A stretch of DNA of 64,000 nucleotides from the NCBI RefSeq assembly GCF_003226565.1, contig NZ_QKOE01000019.1:1-64000 (forward strand), in the 5' to 3' direction. The notes below the pieces were generated by a model, which was not told the origin of the DNA, searched no databases, and was given only the letters and a program-made list of their open reading frames with translations. Source of the stretch: Parazoarcus communis SWub3 = DSM 12120 (GTDB lineage: Bacteria > Pseudomonadota > Gammaproteobacteria > Burkholderiales > Rhodocyclaceae). The number at the start of each line of letters is the position of its first letter. Positions within the stretch are counted from its first letter, which is position 1. The translations under genes were made by a program, and so were the position numbers. Below are positions 42,901 to 49,984 of the stretch, in pieces.

Positions 42901-45900
42901 TGACACTCGGGCCGCGCGTGGCAGAGTTTGTTCGCAGCGTGGCGGCCATGGTGCGGACATGGATGATTCGGCACGGTGGCATCACGACGCTGACTGTGGA
43001 TGATCTGGTCGGGTATGCGATGGCTGGGGTGGAGCGGGCTGCCAGTGGAAGGGCGGGTGCCGGCAGGAATGCAGTCCCGGCAACGAGCATCGGGCCAGAC
43101 GGCATGGCGGGGGCGATTCGTGCGGTTATCGACGCCGCGCGCTCGCCAGGTCACGCGCCACAGAAGGCGAACCTCGGCGGTGTGGCGGACTGGCTTGCCG
43201 ATGAGGCGAAGGCACGAGCAGGCCTGAATATCGCCGGCTTTACCCATGTACTCGACGGGTCGGCTGTTCGACACATGCTGAATCGGCACACAAATCCGAC
43301 GATTGAAAAGAACCGCGGCCAGATCCCTCTGACCGATGCGGATATCGCAGCCGCAGCTGAGGTGATTGCTGAGCCTGATCAAGTGGTGCTCGGCACAAAG
43401 ACGCAGGGGCGCAAGGACCAGATTGCGTATCTGAAGCGCCAGGCCGACGGCTCAATTTTGTACTTGGAGGAGGTCAGGAGCGGCCGGCGCGAACTGGCGG
43501 CCGTCTCAATGCGGAAGTACCCCGCCGCGAAGGATTTCAGTGACATCGTAGCCACTCTGCCTTCCAACGCCCGAAGCGACGGCGGGGATGGGTTGATTGT
43601 AGTCTCCCCTCCTGGAGGCGGCAATATCCAGTTCAGCCGCGCCGGAGTCACCTCGCAGCAGATCGCCCGGAATATCGGCGACGGCCTCAAATCAATCACG
43701 GTACAGAACATCAGACAAGCCGGTCGGCACAAGCTGACCGACTGGCTGAAGCTTGGCCTTCAGTTTCTGGGCCGGCGTCAGCTGGTGGAGGTCTATGGTG
43801 ACGTACTGCCGCTCGCCCACTATGACCGCCTGGCCGCACAGATGGAGGCGGACAAGAACGACGTTGGCGCCACGGCCGACGATCTTGCCCGGCGCTGGGG
43901 CAAGCTGCCCGACGAACAGCGGCTCGCCGAGCTGATGCATGACGCGACCCTGGCCCAGGTCGATGCAGACTCAGCCGTCCCCTATGTCGCTGGTGATGAC
44001 CGGATGCGCAGCACGATGCTCAAGGGGCAGTTCAAGGCGCTGAGCGCAGACGCCCAGAAGGTCTATCGAGAGGCCCGCGACCACTATCGCCGGCATCATG
44101 CTGAAGTGCGTGATGCGATCCGCGATCGCATTGGCCGCAGCGAACTGAAAAACGAGCGCAAGGCCGAGATCCTGAAGCGTATGGATGACGACTTTTTCAA
44201 AGCGGTGAAGGGCGTCTATTTTCCGCTGGCGCGATTCGGTCAGTACGTGGTGGTGGTCAAGGACGCAGCCGGAAAAGTTGAGAGCGTTTCCAGGGCGGAG
44301 ACCATGCTCGAGGCCGAGGCCATGCGCCGCGAGATGGTGAAGGCGTTTCCGGCCCGCGATGGATACCGGGTGGGGCGCGTTGTGCTGAGCAAGGAGTTTG
44401 TCGCCAGCAGGGACATGGTCGGCCGCGGATTCATGACCGAACTCTACGAGGCGCTCGACCAACAGAATCTGCCTGCCGCTCAGCTGGCGGAACTCGAGGA
44501 CACGCTCGGCCAGCTTTACTTGTCGAGCCTGCCCGACCTGTCGTGGGCAAAGCATGGCATCCATCGCAAAGGCACACCCGGCTTCAGCCAGGATGCACGT
44601 CGCGCGTTTGCACAGAACACTTTCCATGGTGCGCGGTATCTGGCCAAGCTGCGGTACGGCGACCAGATGCAGACTGAGCTCGATCGGATGCAGAAGCACG
44701 TCGACGAGATGAGCAGCGCCGATGGCTTCGACCAGCCTGGTGCTCAGCGAGTGGTGGACGAGATGAACAAGCGCCACGACGCGATGATGAACCCGAAGAG
44801 CAATCCGCTCTCGACAGCCCTCACCAGTTTGGGCTTTGTCTATTACCTGGGCCTGTCGCCCGCTGCAGCGGCCGTCAACCTGTCGCAGACCGCATTGGTT
44901 GCGTATCCGGTGATGGGGGCCAAGTGGGGGTTCAAGAAGGCAGGGGCAGCGCTCCTGAAGGCCTCTGGCGAGACGCTGGCAGGCAAGAACGACATGAGAA
45001 GCCAGCTGACCGACGCCGACGAGATTCGAGCGTACGACGAAGCTGTACGCACCGGCACCATCGACGTGACCATGGCGCACGACCTGGCCGGCATCGCGCA
45101 AGGCGAGGACGCCAAGGTGATGTGGAAGATCCGGCCTGTGATGCGCATGGCCAGCTTCTTGTTCCACCACGCTGAGCGCTTTAACCGGCAGGCCACCTTC
45201 ATCGCAGCCTACCGGCTGGCCAAGGAGGCCGGCAGTCATCATGACAGCGCCTACGAACAGGCGGTGAAGGCGACCTACGACGGGCACTTCGATTACAGCG
45301 CCGGGAACCGGCCGCGGGTCATGCAAGGCAACGTGGCGCGCGTGGTGCTGCTGTTCAAGCAATACGCGCAGAACATGATCTTCACGCTGGCAAGAAACGC
45401 CTATCAATCCGTTGCCGGTGAGTCAGATGAGGTGAAGCGCGAAGCCCGCAAGGTGTTCGGTGCCTTGCTGACAACACATGCGGCCGCTGCCGGTGTGCTG
45501 GGCCTGCCGTTTGTGGGGACGCTGCTGACCATGGCCTCCGCGATCGGTGGGAGCGACGACGAACCGTGGGATGCCGAAGCCGCGTTGCGGAACATGCTGG
45601 CCGAGACATTTGGCCCGACGGTATCCGAGGTGATCTCGAAGGGCTTCTCGCGGCTCACGCCTTGGGATATCTCTGGACGGGTGGGGCTGAATAACCTGCT
45701 GCTTCCGGATGTGCAGGAGAGCCTTGAGGGGCAGCGCTGGGCTGAGTCGTTCGCGACGGCGATGCTGGGGCCGGTGATCGGCATGGGGGCGAATGCTGCC
45801 AAAGGCGCGCAAAAGATGGCTGATGGCGATTACGGCAGAGGCCTTGAGGACATGCTCCCCATCTTCATGCGAAACCCCATCAAGGCCTATCGACTGTGGG

Positions 45901-46301
45901 ATGAAGGTGCAATCGACCGTTCTGGCATCGCAATCAAGGACGAGGTGAGCACGGCCGGTGCGCTTGGGCAGCTTGCAGGCTTCTCGCCGTCCGAGGTTCG
46001 TCTGGCGTTCGAAGGTCGTAGCGCGGTGTTCCGCGCCGACAGACGGCTTGCCGAACGACGCGCCGAGCTCATGTCTGGATTTGCCCGGGCGGCAATGGAC
46101 AAGGACGCCGAAGCGATGGCGCAGGCTCGAGACGCGATTGCAGCCTTCAACCAAGCAAACCCGGGCAGACGAATCACGGCGCCGCAGATGTGGCAGAGCG
46201 TGCGCGCTCGACAGCGTCGGATCGACCAGGCTCAGGACGGGGTGTATCTGCCGAGGAATCGGCGTGACGCTCTGGAAGCAGGGAGGTTTGCGAATCCCTG
46301 A
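36954..46301 (+). CDS. Giant polyvalent ejection protein (DarB/Bcep22-like)
   Basis: 3,115 residues. Domains seen in order: helical N-terminus; ParB-like segment near 735-785 (ILVSSDGYVLDGHHQW); a zincin of the LPD type with HEWFHALDNYF at 1367; a second zincin motif HELQHAIQ at 1706; a third HEMIHGQQ at 1900; a PBECR-type RNase-like domain near 2090-2200 (LDGSAVRHMLNRH, then GRKDQIAYLKRQADGS); and a long helical C-terminus with FKQYAQNMIFTLARN. Such proteins are packaged and injected with phage DNA to protect it and disarm the host. I see no RNA-polymerase motifs. GAGAGG lies five bases upstream of the ATG. Confidence 0.85.
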   Translation: MAEIDWESGQIGFPASAGDEIDWDAGEITEPPAPKGITGHARDLGLSALKSAIAVPETLVGLADIPTGGRVGKALENEGGLFGFRPKEAKQFLSDQHTDQYKAQQREFQEADGVLAKTGVALQNPSLIANTVMESAAPMLAGGVAARGLRALAPRMSAVAAGATGEGAVMAGAQAESIRQETDDGLLTSNQSGAAALTGVLGSLFSFGGASLAKRLGIGDVDTMLARGSLTRQDVAGELARMPAKSVPRQVVEGAITEGFLEELPQSISEQIIQNLALDRPWSDGVEDAAVMGTLAGMVMGGGASIASGVAGRQAEPQGNAATPVSPPPDPQASPQTTVEPPVIDEAALGRAGVYPPAPAPIINDRALDPVATPSQRMGLDPSTGPMSAAAALAVDSGATSAISPAPEVVNADTGEITRPEQAPLPFEQPQQQPDETLAGMRERLAFIEQQARTNGGWDRRLIEERTRLQNAITAAGPQPEPEVPAALQPEPSPPAQTMTPDAGADQNPIKNGSDAPQAAGARWDSMDANARAAVLARQGGWATKSGFLNVVGKNLMGRGWEAVPEKARARIERLIAQDEEGQDGAIAVARNDASVPAASNTEAGADVGRGAGDTVPQRNVPTVGGLDPAATATAGSREPAESAGDADNGRATVTPASIAGKRISREWTAFSQTSGTLSIPRAEMPQIKAEHRGAMVNFMNARGVTHEQATMDAGDLKPTQAEFSPAKVARAKRFDGGDRSILVSSDGYVLDGHHQWLAKREAGEQIKVIRLNAPIRDLVTLAREFPSSTNASGASSLPAQSVSPTKPKAAVARKSRAAADAYAQRWFEMTLAEREALALSIGQPGIFALKTAQKRWDRLLEKVRESLAAKMSQTEGKPEIDTAKDQATNSDAQTRQKGPEQAADIDSRALAAAIAPQATELDLRAKSHEVERDGDVGVVMGSGDVRFVSLAEAAAATRSEIDGGTPATPFQIHNATGIRIGDAQRAIDAANKTKASEIADFGEKLGGARKDRDAMRAAFDKVPTDAEIEHLPLSKLWPASETDKIEDPFTAAVMFASRAEIPAKPRKGYKVRAWAEKVKLFRGVVQRALGDVTREQFLAEMRSHRALDGFRAKLALLEAIDRQHWKRIGEVNEYPDAYRFGEDGEKIRSSFVSVTIDGRAEHFSGVGSVADALDAVRERLGDGPAESRLQFDVYSKGGAYFIAKAGDKEKRALRRFPSAKEAMEYRKSNHDDLVAAWEAVKDRDNVKKTDVRRGENRERVGHDWRGGKDVTPEQFIEELGFRGVEFGNWVEQGKGAKERQGMLNQAYDALRDLADVVGIPPRAVSLDGTLGLGFGSRGSGRASAHFESDTLVINLTKTRGAGSLAHEWFHALDNYFARYRGVPTFKGNQAQYRREAFITYNPESFYTHKTTGTILPQRAFEVMIKGERHPEHGRLSSRAMDRAQWELKEGVRPEVGEAFSGVVKALDESPMAQRSALNDKGATDGYWSRIIERAARAFEGYAIHKMAQRGHQNDYLANVVPAADFVRDAGRYPYMLESEMAPVAEAFDALFATIQTRRTDRGEALFSFAGRDAETADLHGLGNAQRRIAAGENPEAVRQATGWHRGADGMWRFEISDEQARLAVGGKTAAEVLDAASLDGPNVRVADMLDHPQLFAAYPHLENIRVELMPAGERAAARLMRSVTGTRLQIRGSLKSETLPSVMLHELQHAIQNAEGFATGGSARNLTSDLDRSGAETYRRLAGEVEARNTQSRMRMTDAMRRQVSPELTADVPSDEVIVTFNGQVLSTAPKNTGSRLPVSERGLLRALRYQFPGLVEPTRRMLERGRAGTKGGLVVIDSADPLRVAGTFSMKTGRALDDSIELFSEAATVNGFFDPRSGLIFLVGPNLDPITAPAVLLHEMIHGQQREKIDAQAMAMLMNRSQEKDASTRAFLDRVAQRMVDAGAAADSKEAAAYIVEQAVIEGRSRGYRVADSKFLDWVGVTLGPRVAEFVRSVAAMVRTWMIRHGGITTLTVDDLVGYAMAGVERAASGRAGAGRNAVPATSIGPDGMAGAIRAVIDAARSPGHAPQKANLGGVADWLADEAKARAGLNIAGFTHVLDGSAVRHMLNRHTNPTIEKNRGQIPLTDADIAAAAEVIAEPDQVVLGTKTQGRKDQIAYLKRQADGSILYLEEVRSGRRELAAVSMRKYPAAKDFSDIVATLPSNARSDGGDGLIVVSPPGGGNIQFSRAGVTSQQIARNIGDGLKSITVQNIRQAGRHKLTDWLKLGLQFLGRRQLVEVYGDVLPLAHYDRLAAQMEADKNDVGATADDLARRWGKLPDEQRLAELMHDATLAQVDADSAVPYVAGDDRMRSTMLKGQFKALSADAQKVYREARDHYRRHHAEVRDAIRDRIGRSELKNERKAEILKRMDDDFFKAVKGVYFPLARFGQYVVVVKDAAGKVESVSRAETMLEAEAMRREMVKAFPARDGYRVGRVVLSKEFVASRDMVGRGFMTELYEALDQQNLPAAQLAELEDTLGQLYLSSLPDLSWAKHGIHRKGTPGFSQDARRAFAQNTFHGARYLAKLRYGDQMQTELDRMQKHVDEMSSADGFDQPGAQRVVDEMNKRHDAMMNPKSNPLSTALTSLGFVYYLGLSPAAAAVNLSQTALVAYPVMGAKWGFKKAGAALLKASGETLAGKNDMRSQLTDADEIRAYDEAVRTGTIDVTMAHDLAGIAQGEDAKVMWKIRPVMRMASFLFHHAERFNRQATFIAAYRLAKEAGSHHDSAYEQAVKATYDGHFDYSAGNRPRVMQGNVARVVLLFKQYAQNMIFTLARNAYQSVAGESDEVKREARKVFGALLTTHAAAAGVLGLPFVGTLLTMASAIGGSDDEPWDAEAALRNMLAETFGPTVSEVISKGFSRLTPWDISGRVGLNNLLLPDVQESLEGQRWAESFATAMLGPVIGMGANAAKGAQKMADGDYGRGLEDMLPIFMRNPIKAYRLWDEGAIDRSGIAIKDEVSTAGALGQLAGFSPSEVRLAFEGRSAVFRADRRLAERRAELMSGFARAAMDKDAEAMAQARDAIAAFNQANPGRRITAPQMWQSVRARQRRIDQAQDGVYLPRNRRDALEAGRFANP

Positions 46302-46789
46302 CAGCCTGGGCGTCCCTCGCAGTGGTGGTGTCGACATCCGACGTGACATATTCGCACCACCACTCCTGCAGGCATCGGCGCCGATCTTCAGCCCGCTGGA
46401 TGCCAGCGAGCAGAATCCCCCGCTTTGTCACTCGACGCAAAACGACGTCGAACAATGGCGGTAGCAGCGAACGGTCGAGCCCGCAGGTGCGCTCGACAAT
46501 GCGCGCCCGCAGCGTCGGGCGGCCGAAGGCATTCGGGACGTTGAACACATCAACATCCAGGCGGCCGGCCACGCCTTCGTCAGCGCGGGCAGCGTCCCGT
46601 TGCCGGCGGATACCAGACGCGCAAAGAAATTGCAGGACAGTATCCGTCCGAACTGATGGCGGCGTACAAAGTAGGGCGCGCCGTGGGCAATCCGAAGTCA
46701 CAAGGGTCGGCTCTGGTTCAGCAAGTTTGATAACCGCCCACAGATTTGATAACCAAACCTGTGTTGTGGGTAACAGCCTGAACGCCTTG
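46302..46789. other. Gene-poor right end of prophage 1
   Basis: 488 bp between the giant gene and tRNA-Leu. Frames are open on both strands but none is convincing. A minus-strand frame of 175 codons and a plus-strand stretch of natural composition (46465-46656, ending in KKLQDSIRPN, without a start codon) may be remnants. TTTGATAACC occurs twice (46729-46738 and 46744-46753) close to the tRNA, possibly recombination-arm sites. Confidence 0.4.
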
Positions 46790-46874
46790 TGGTGCGAGGG
46801 AAGAGACTCGAACTCTCACGCCTTGCGGCGCTGGAACCTAAATCCAGTGCGTCTACCAATTCCGCCACCCTCGC
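46790..46874 (-). tRNA. tRNA-Leu (anticodon TAG)
   Basis: 85 nt including encoded CCA. Acceptor stem GCGAGGG pairs with CCCTCGC. The anticodon stem CTGGA/TCCAG encloses the loop TTTAGGT, so the anticodon is TAG. A long variable arm follows, as in class II tRNAs, and the T arm contains GTTCGAGTC. Its 3' end faces prophage 1, the usual orientation of a tRNA-type phage attachment site. Confidence 0.95.
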
Positions 46875-46990
46875 GAGGTGCCGCTCTGAAACGAGGATGC
46901 GGATTATACACATCCGCAGGGCTTGGCGTCTTCGGCGATGTGCGGTCATTCAGGAAGCGAACAGGCGTTCTGCAGGGGAGGGGGGCAGGT

Positions 46991-47653
46991 TCAGAAAGGT
47001 GATGGACTGGCCAGGACGAGCGTCTGCGCGCTTGCTGGATGCGTCAGTGAAAGCCTGCTGGCGTGCAACATCAGTCGATCGGCTCTGGCGACAGCATCCG
47101 GACGCCCGTAAAGCGCGTCACCGAGTATGGGATGGCCAATGCTCATGAGATGAACTCGCAGTTGGTGGGACCGTCCGGTAACAGGCTCCAGCTCAACCCT
47201 TGTCAGGTTTTCATCCGGCTGACGTTGGACGACGCGATACCGCGTCAGTGATGGTTTGCCAAGAGACCGGTCAACCTTCTGCAATGGCCTGTTGGGCCAG
47301 TCGGTGATAAGCGGATGAGCAATTTCGTTCTGGTCACTTTCAATCAAACCGTCTACGACCGCAATGTAAAGCTTGGAGACTTGGCGTGCCTGAAACTGCA
47401 TGCTGAGTGCGCGATGGGCCACTGGATTTCGCGCCAGGATCAACAGTCCGGAAGTTTCCATGTCGAGACGATGAACAATCAACGCGTCTGGGTAGTCGTC
47501 CCGCACACGGCTCAGCAAGCAATCGGACTTCTCGGCGCCTCGTCCCGGCACGGATAGCAAACCGGATGGTTTGACGACTACAAGCAAGTCATCATCCACG
47601 TATGGATAGTGCAGTACGCTTCGAGGTGGTGGTACGTACGGGATCGTTGTCAT
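46991..47653 (-). CDS. rluA: Pseudouridine synthase RluA
   Basis: 220 residues, close to the 219 of E. coli RluA. The catalytic aspartate lies in IVHRLDMETSGLL; also seen are VVVKPSGLLSVPG near the N-terminus, KLYIAVVDG, and GRSHQLRVHLMSIGHPILGD. It isomerises uridine in 23S rRNA and in some tRNAs. No S4 domain is present, which separates it from RluC/RluD. Host gene between the tRNA and the inovirus. Confidence 0.92.
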   Translation of the reverse strand: MTTIPYVPPPRSVLHYPYVDDDLLVVVKPSGLLSVPGRGAEKSDCLLSRVRDDYPDALIVHRLDMETSGLLILARNPVAHRALSMQFQARQVSKLYIAVVDGLIESDQNEIAHPLITDWPNRPLQKVDRSLGKPSLTRYRVVQRQPDENLTRVELEPVTGRSHQLRVHLMSIGHPILGDALYGRPDAVARADRLMLHASRLSLTHPASAQTLVLASPSPF

Positions 47654-47737
47654 GAAGAAAATGGTGTGGGAGTGGCCGCAAGCTGTCGGGGCCGGATTGT
47701 GGGGATATCCCGAGGTTACGGCAATCGGCGCCGTAGC

Positions 47738-48082
47738 CTAGTAGCTCGGGTGGTACTCATCAAAACAACCATAATTTGTATTACCCGCCATTCCCGCTTC
47801 GTATGCCATTGACGCATAAGCAGGGTTTGCACCCGCCGTCGAAAAGATAACGACAACGGCAAGTGCAATGCATGCCGCTGTTCGTGCCGTTGCTGCAAGA
47901 ATCTTCTTCGGGTGTATCCCTGTTATGTCGAACAACTCGATTGCAGCTTCCGCCTTCAATTTCCGTCTTCCGTGAAGCGCATGTGACAGGGCAGTGCGAT
48001 CTATCCCGATTCTCTTTGCAAGTTCGTCTTGGTTGAGCCCGGTTTTCTCTTTCGCTTCTTCGATTACGTCTTTCAGTTCCAT
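47738..48082 (-). CDS. XRE-family inovirus regulator with TM segment
   Basis: 114 residues from ATG 48082. HTH: KTGLNQDELAKRIGIDRTAL then SHALHGRRKLKAEAAIEL. A hydrophobic stretch follows (TAACIALAVVVIFSTAG). Arrangement as a divergent repressor of the phage's forward operon. Its 3' end crosses the left attachment core, so the last eleven residues come from host DNA and the protein tail differs from that of the free phage. Confidence 0.8.
   Translation of the reverse strand: MELKDVIEEAKEKTGLNQDELAKRIGIDRTALSHALHGRRKLKAEAAIELFDITGIHPKKILAATARTAACIALAVVVIFSTAGANPAYASMAYEAGMAGNTNYGCFDEYHPSY
47764..47791. other. Inovirus left junction at a dif-like site
   Basis: The 13-bp core ATAATTTGTATTA (47771-47783) is identical to 54090-54102 at the right end. 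The left arm ends CATAA, as XerC arms of dif do; the right arm here (TTACCCGCCAT) is phage-derived. Confidence 0.75.
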
Positions 48083-48120
48083 ATCTGCCTCCGCGCTGTT
48101 GTTCGCACGATAGCCCCCAC

Positions 48121-48180
48121 GTGACGTATTGACAAGTAAGTGACAATCTGTCACGTTTCGGCGCGTGACGTTTTGTCACG
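48121..48180. promoter_or_regulatory. Inovirus operator cluster, GTGAC-N5-GTCAC dyads
   Basis: Two perfect dyads: GTGAC (48140-48144)/GTCAC (48150-48154) and CGTGAC (48164-48169)/GTCACG (48175-48180). A degenerate third lies at 48121-48135. They lie between the divergent regulator and ssDNA-binding genes, the natural operators of the XRE repressor. Confidence 0.75.
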
Positions 48181-48196
48181 TATTTGGAGATAGATC

Positions 48197-48541
48197 ATGA
48201 TCAAGGTTCAGATCGAGAGCACGGAAGTGCAGGTCAAGCAGGGCACCAGCCAGCGCAGCGGTAAGGCGTACAGCATCAAGGAACAGGAAGCTTGGGGTTA
48301 CTTCACTGACCCGCAAGGCAAGCCCCACCCGCACCCCCAGAAAATCCGCCTCACCCTGGGCGACGATCAGCAGCCGTATCCGGTCGGCGCTTATGTCATG
48401 GCGGACGAGTCGCACTATCCCGACCGCTTCGGCCAGGTCACGACCCGCGCAAAGCTGATCCCGCTGAACGAGGGCATCAAGCGCATGATCGCCTTCATCA
48501 ACGTCAACGCCCCCAGCGGCCCCGCGAAGCAGGCCGCGTGA
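48197..48541 (+). CDS. Inovirus ssDNA-binding protein (gpV-like)
   Basis: 114 residues, with GGAGATAG upstream. Pattern MIKVQIESTEVQVKQGTSQR, YSIKEQEAWGYFTDPQGKPH, then PHPQKIRLTLGDDQQPYPVG. This matches helix-destabilising proteins of Pf1/Pf3-type filamentous phages. It coats the newly made single strand for export and in related phages also represses translation of the replication gene. Confidence 0.88.
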   Translation: MIKVQIESTEVQVKQGTSQRSGKAYSIKEQEAWGYFTDPQGKPHPHPQKIRLTLGDDQQPYPVGAYVMADESHYPDRFGQVTTRAKLIPLNEGIKRMIAFINVNAPSGPAKQAA

Positions 48542-48747
48542 TGTACAGCCACCCGGTACTGACCACGCAACATGTCAGGGCGCTTGCCCTTGTCTATTTC
48601 GTGTCTGTCACGGCAATTCGGACGGCTCTGCAAGAGGCTTCGTGCCTTTCTGCTTTGGGTGTTTGTTCTCCGGCTGGTCGTGTCGCCTGGGCACGTCGGG
48701 CGTGCCGGGTTTCCAGTTGCAGTGCTAGTACCACTGCAACTAATTAG
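48541..48747 (+). CDS. Doubtful small ORF in the rep leader
   Basis: 68 residues from ATG 48541, which overlaps the ssDNA-binding stop (TGATG). No clear ribosome site, and composition becomes Ala/Arg/Cys/Ser-rich as in shadow frames. The same interval holds two hairpins controlling rep, so it may be untranslated leader rather than a gene. Confidence 0.25.
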   Translation: MYSHPVLTTQHVRALALVYFVSVTAIRTALQEASCLSALGVCSPAGRVAWARRACRVSSCSASTTATN

Positions 48748-48760
48748 CCGAACAGCTAAT
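48715..48760 (+). promoter_or_regulatory. Twin hairpins covering the rep start
   Basis: Hairpin 1: AGTTGCAGT (48715-48723) with ACTGCAACT (48733-48741), loop nine. Hairpin 2: ATTAGC (48743-48748) with GCTAAT (48755-48760), loop six; it includes the first two bases of the rep ATG (48759). No Shine-Dalgarno is visible. Likely translational control. Confidence 0.55.
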
Positions 48761-49766
48761 GATCACACTGCTGAACCCCTCTAAACCCCTGAACCCCGTT
48801 CATCCGGTCGGCGTGATTTGCGACTGGATGAAGGGGGTCCATCGGTACAAAGAGCCGGTTCAGCCGTGGGAAGCGGGCCGCACTCTCAAGATCGACCGGG
48901 ATGGGGCTATCGAGTGGGAAACACAGGACTGGGACACCATCCGGTGTCCCTCGTCCGATACCTCGCTCCGCATCAAGTGCGATGGTCAGAAGCTCTACTT
49001 CTCGGGAAACATCGGGCGCTTCCAGCGCTCCGGCAACCTCTACGGCCTCACCGTCGCGCAGTGCATCGACAAGTGGGCGGAAGTTCTCCGCAACCTCGGT
49101 TTTCAGTTGATGGGCTTCGGGTCGCTGTTTGCTGAAGATACCCCGTCTGAGTGGGGTACTCGGCTGACCCGTATCGACCTCGCCGGCAATTACGACGTGA
49201 GCGATTTTGCCGCGTGGTGCCGTGCGCTCTTGCTTCGTCCCATCGGTCGCAAGCATCCCGCCCCCGGCAAGTTTGGCCCGACCTGGGGTTATGACTCCAA
49301 GCGGGCCCAGTGGTGGAAGTTCAAGATTTATGACAAGGACGCCGAGCAGGCAGGCGAGCGCAAGCCCCGGTCTGGTCGCACCCGCGCACGGGGTGAAGTG
49401 CAACTAGGTTCGCAATGGCTCAAGCGGGAAGGGCTCCACAAGGTCAAGGCATGGACGCAGGAGGGTGAAGACATGGGCAAGGTTATTTACGGTCGGTTTG
49501 CTGCCGATCTTTTTCGGGAACCCCCGAGCGTCGAGGACTGGTCGGAACTCCCGCCCCGCCTTCGGCAATACGCGATTCTCTGGCGCGATGGCACGGACAT
49601 TCGTACGTTGTTTGCCCACGACTCCAGCTACTGCCGGATCAAGTCGAAGCTGAAGGATCACGGCATCGATATCGGTGTTCCCTGCAACGTCACTGCGCTG
49701 GTTCAGCGCTCCCGCGTTGTAGAGGTCCGTCCTCTCGATGCGCTTTATTCGGTGTTCGCAGCATGA
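48759..49766 (+). CDS. Inovirus replication initiation protein (gpII/gpX-like)
   Basis: 335 residues. Matches phage/plasmid replication initiators of Phage_CRI/Phage_X type: VHPVGVICDWMKGVHRYKEP, GTRLTRIDLAGNYDV (the RIDLA catalytic-domain motif), WWKFKIYDKDAEQA and LRQYAILWRDGTDI. Expected to nick the double-stranded form at the origin and start rolling-circle replication. The start overlaps a hairpin; the stop overlaps the 39-residue membrane protein start (ATGA). Confidence 0.85.
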   Translation: MITLLNPSKPLNPVHPVGVICDWMKGVHRYKEPVQPWEAGRTLKIDRDGAIEWETQDWDTIRCPSSDTSLRIKCDGQKLYFSGNIGRFQRSGNLYGLTVAQCIDKWAEVLRNLGFQLMGFGSLFAEDTPSEWGTRLTRIDLAGNYDVSDFAAWCRALLLRPIGRKHPAPGKFGPTWGYDSKRAQWWKFKIYDKDAEQAGERKPRSGRTRARGEVQLGSQWLKREGLHKVKAWTQEGEDMGKVIYGRFAADLFREPPSVEDWSELPPRLRQYAILWRDGTDIRTLFAHDSSYCRIKSKLKDHGIDIGVPCNVTALVQRSRVVEVRPLDALYSVFAA

Positions 49767-49882
49767 ACCTTCTTGATGATTTCCTTGGGTTTCTGGTTTT
49801 CGCGCTTTGCGCAATCACTTTGCTCGCTCCGATCGGCCTCTTGCTCTATCTGCTCGTGAACGGGCCTGCTGCATTTTCGTGA
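49763..49882 (+). CDS. 39-residue single-TM inovirus protein
   Basis: ATG 49763 overlaps the rep stop (ATGA). The sequence MNLLDDFLGFLVFALCAITL continues with another hydrophobic stretch, so nearly the whole protein is membrane-embedded. Size and place suit the tip proteins gpVII/gpIX of filamentous phages. Confidence 0.6.
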   Translation: MNLLDDFLGFLVFALCAITLLAPIGLLLYLLVNGPAAFS

Positions 49883-49896
49883 TTTTCGAGGACGTG

Positions 49897-49912
49897 CGGC
49901 CCCTCGGGGCCG
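49897..49912 (+). terminator. GC-rich hairpin before the coat gene
   Basis: CGGCCC and GGGCCG flank a CTCG-type loop. There is no T-run. In inoviruses such hairpins help separate replication from coat-protein transcription; it could equally stabilise the coat mRNA. Confidence 0.4.
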
Positions 49913-49984
49913 GGCGTCCGAATCTCTGCCCGTCTCTCGCTGGTCACGGTCTCGGGCGTTCAATCTGACCAAGGAGTAGTCCAA

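Larger units (their letters stand above)
128..46789. mobile_element. Prophage 1, Bcep22-like podovirus (left end not in window)
   Basis: A continuous array of phage genes: CI/Cro switch, replication, small and large terminase, portal, scaffold, major capsid, lysis, tail/fibre and a giant ejection protein. The absence of tape-measure, sheath and tube genes and the huge 3' gene fit a podovirus of the Bcep22 type (inference from family knowledge). No integrase is seen. The right boundary is set at the 3' end of tRNA-Leu; the left boundary is uncertain because an IS3 element occupies the window edge. Confidence 0.85.

Noticed and set aside
36954..46301. N4-type virion RNA polymerase
   Set aside because: The size is similar, and promoter-like elements exist, but I see none of the polymerase motifs; the recognisable parts are zincins, ParB-like and PBECR-like domains.
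46174..46701. 175-codon reverse frame at the prophage right end
   Set aside because: Begins inside the giant gene's antisense and has the Arg/Cys-rich composition of shadow frames; no homology recognised.
48572..48784. 70-codon frame overlapping the rep start
   Set aside because: No ribosome site, overlaps both regulatory hairpins and the start of rep; probably not translated.
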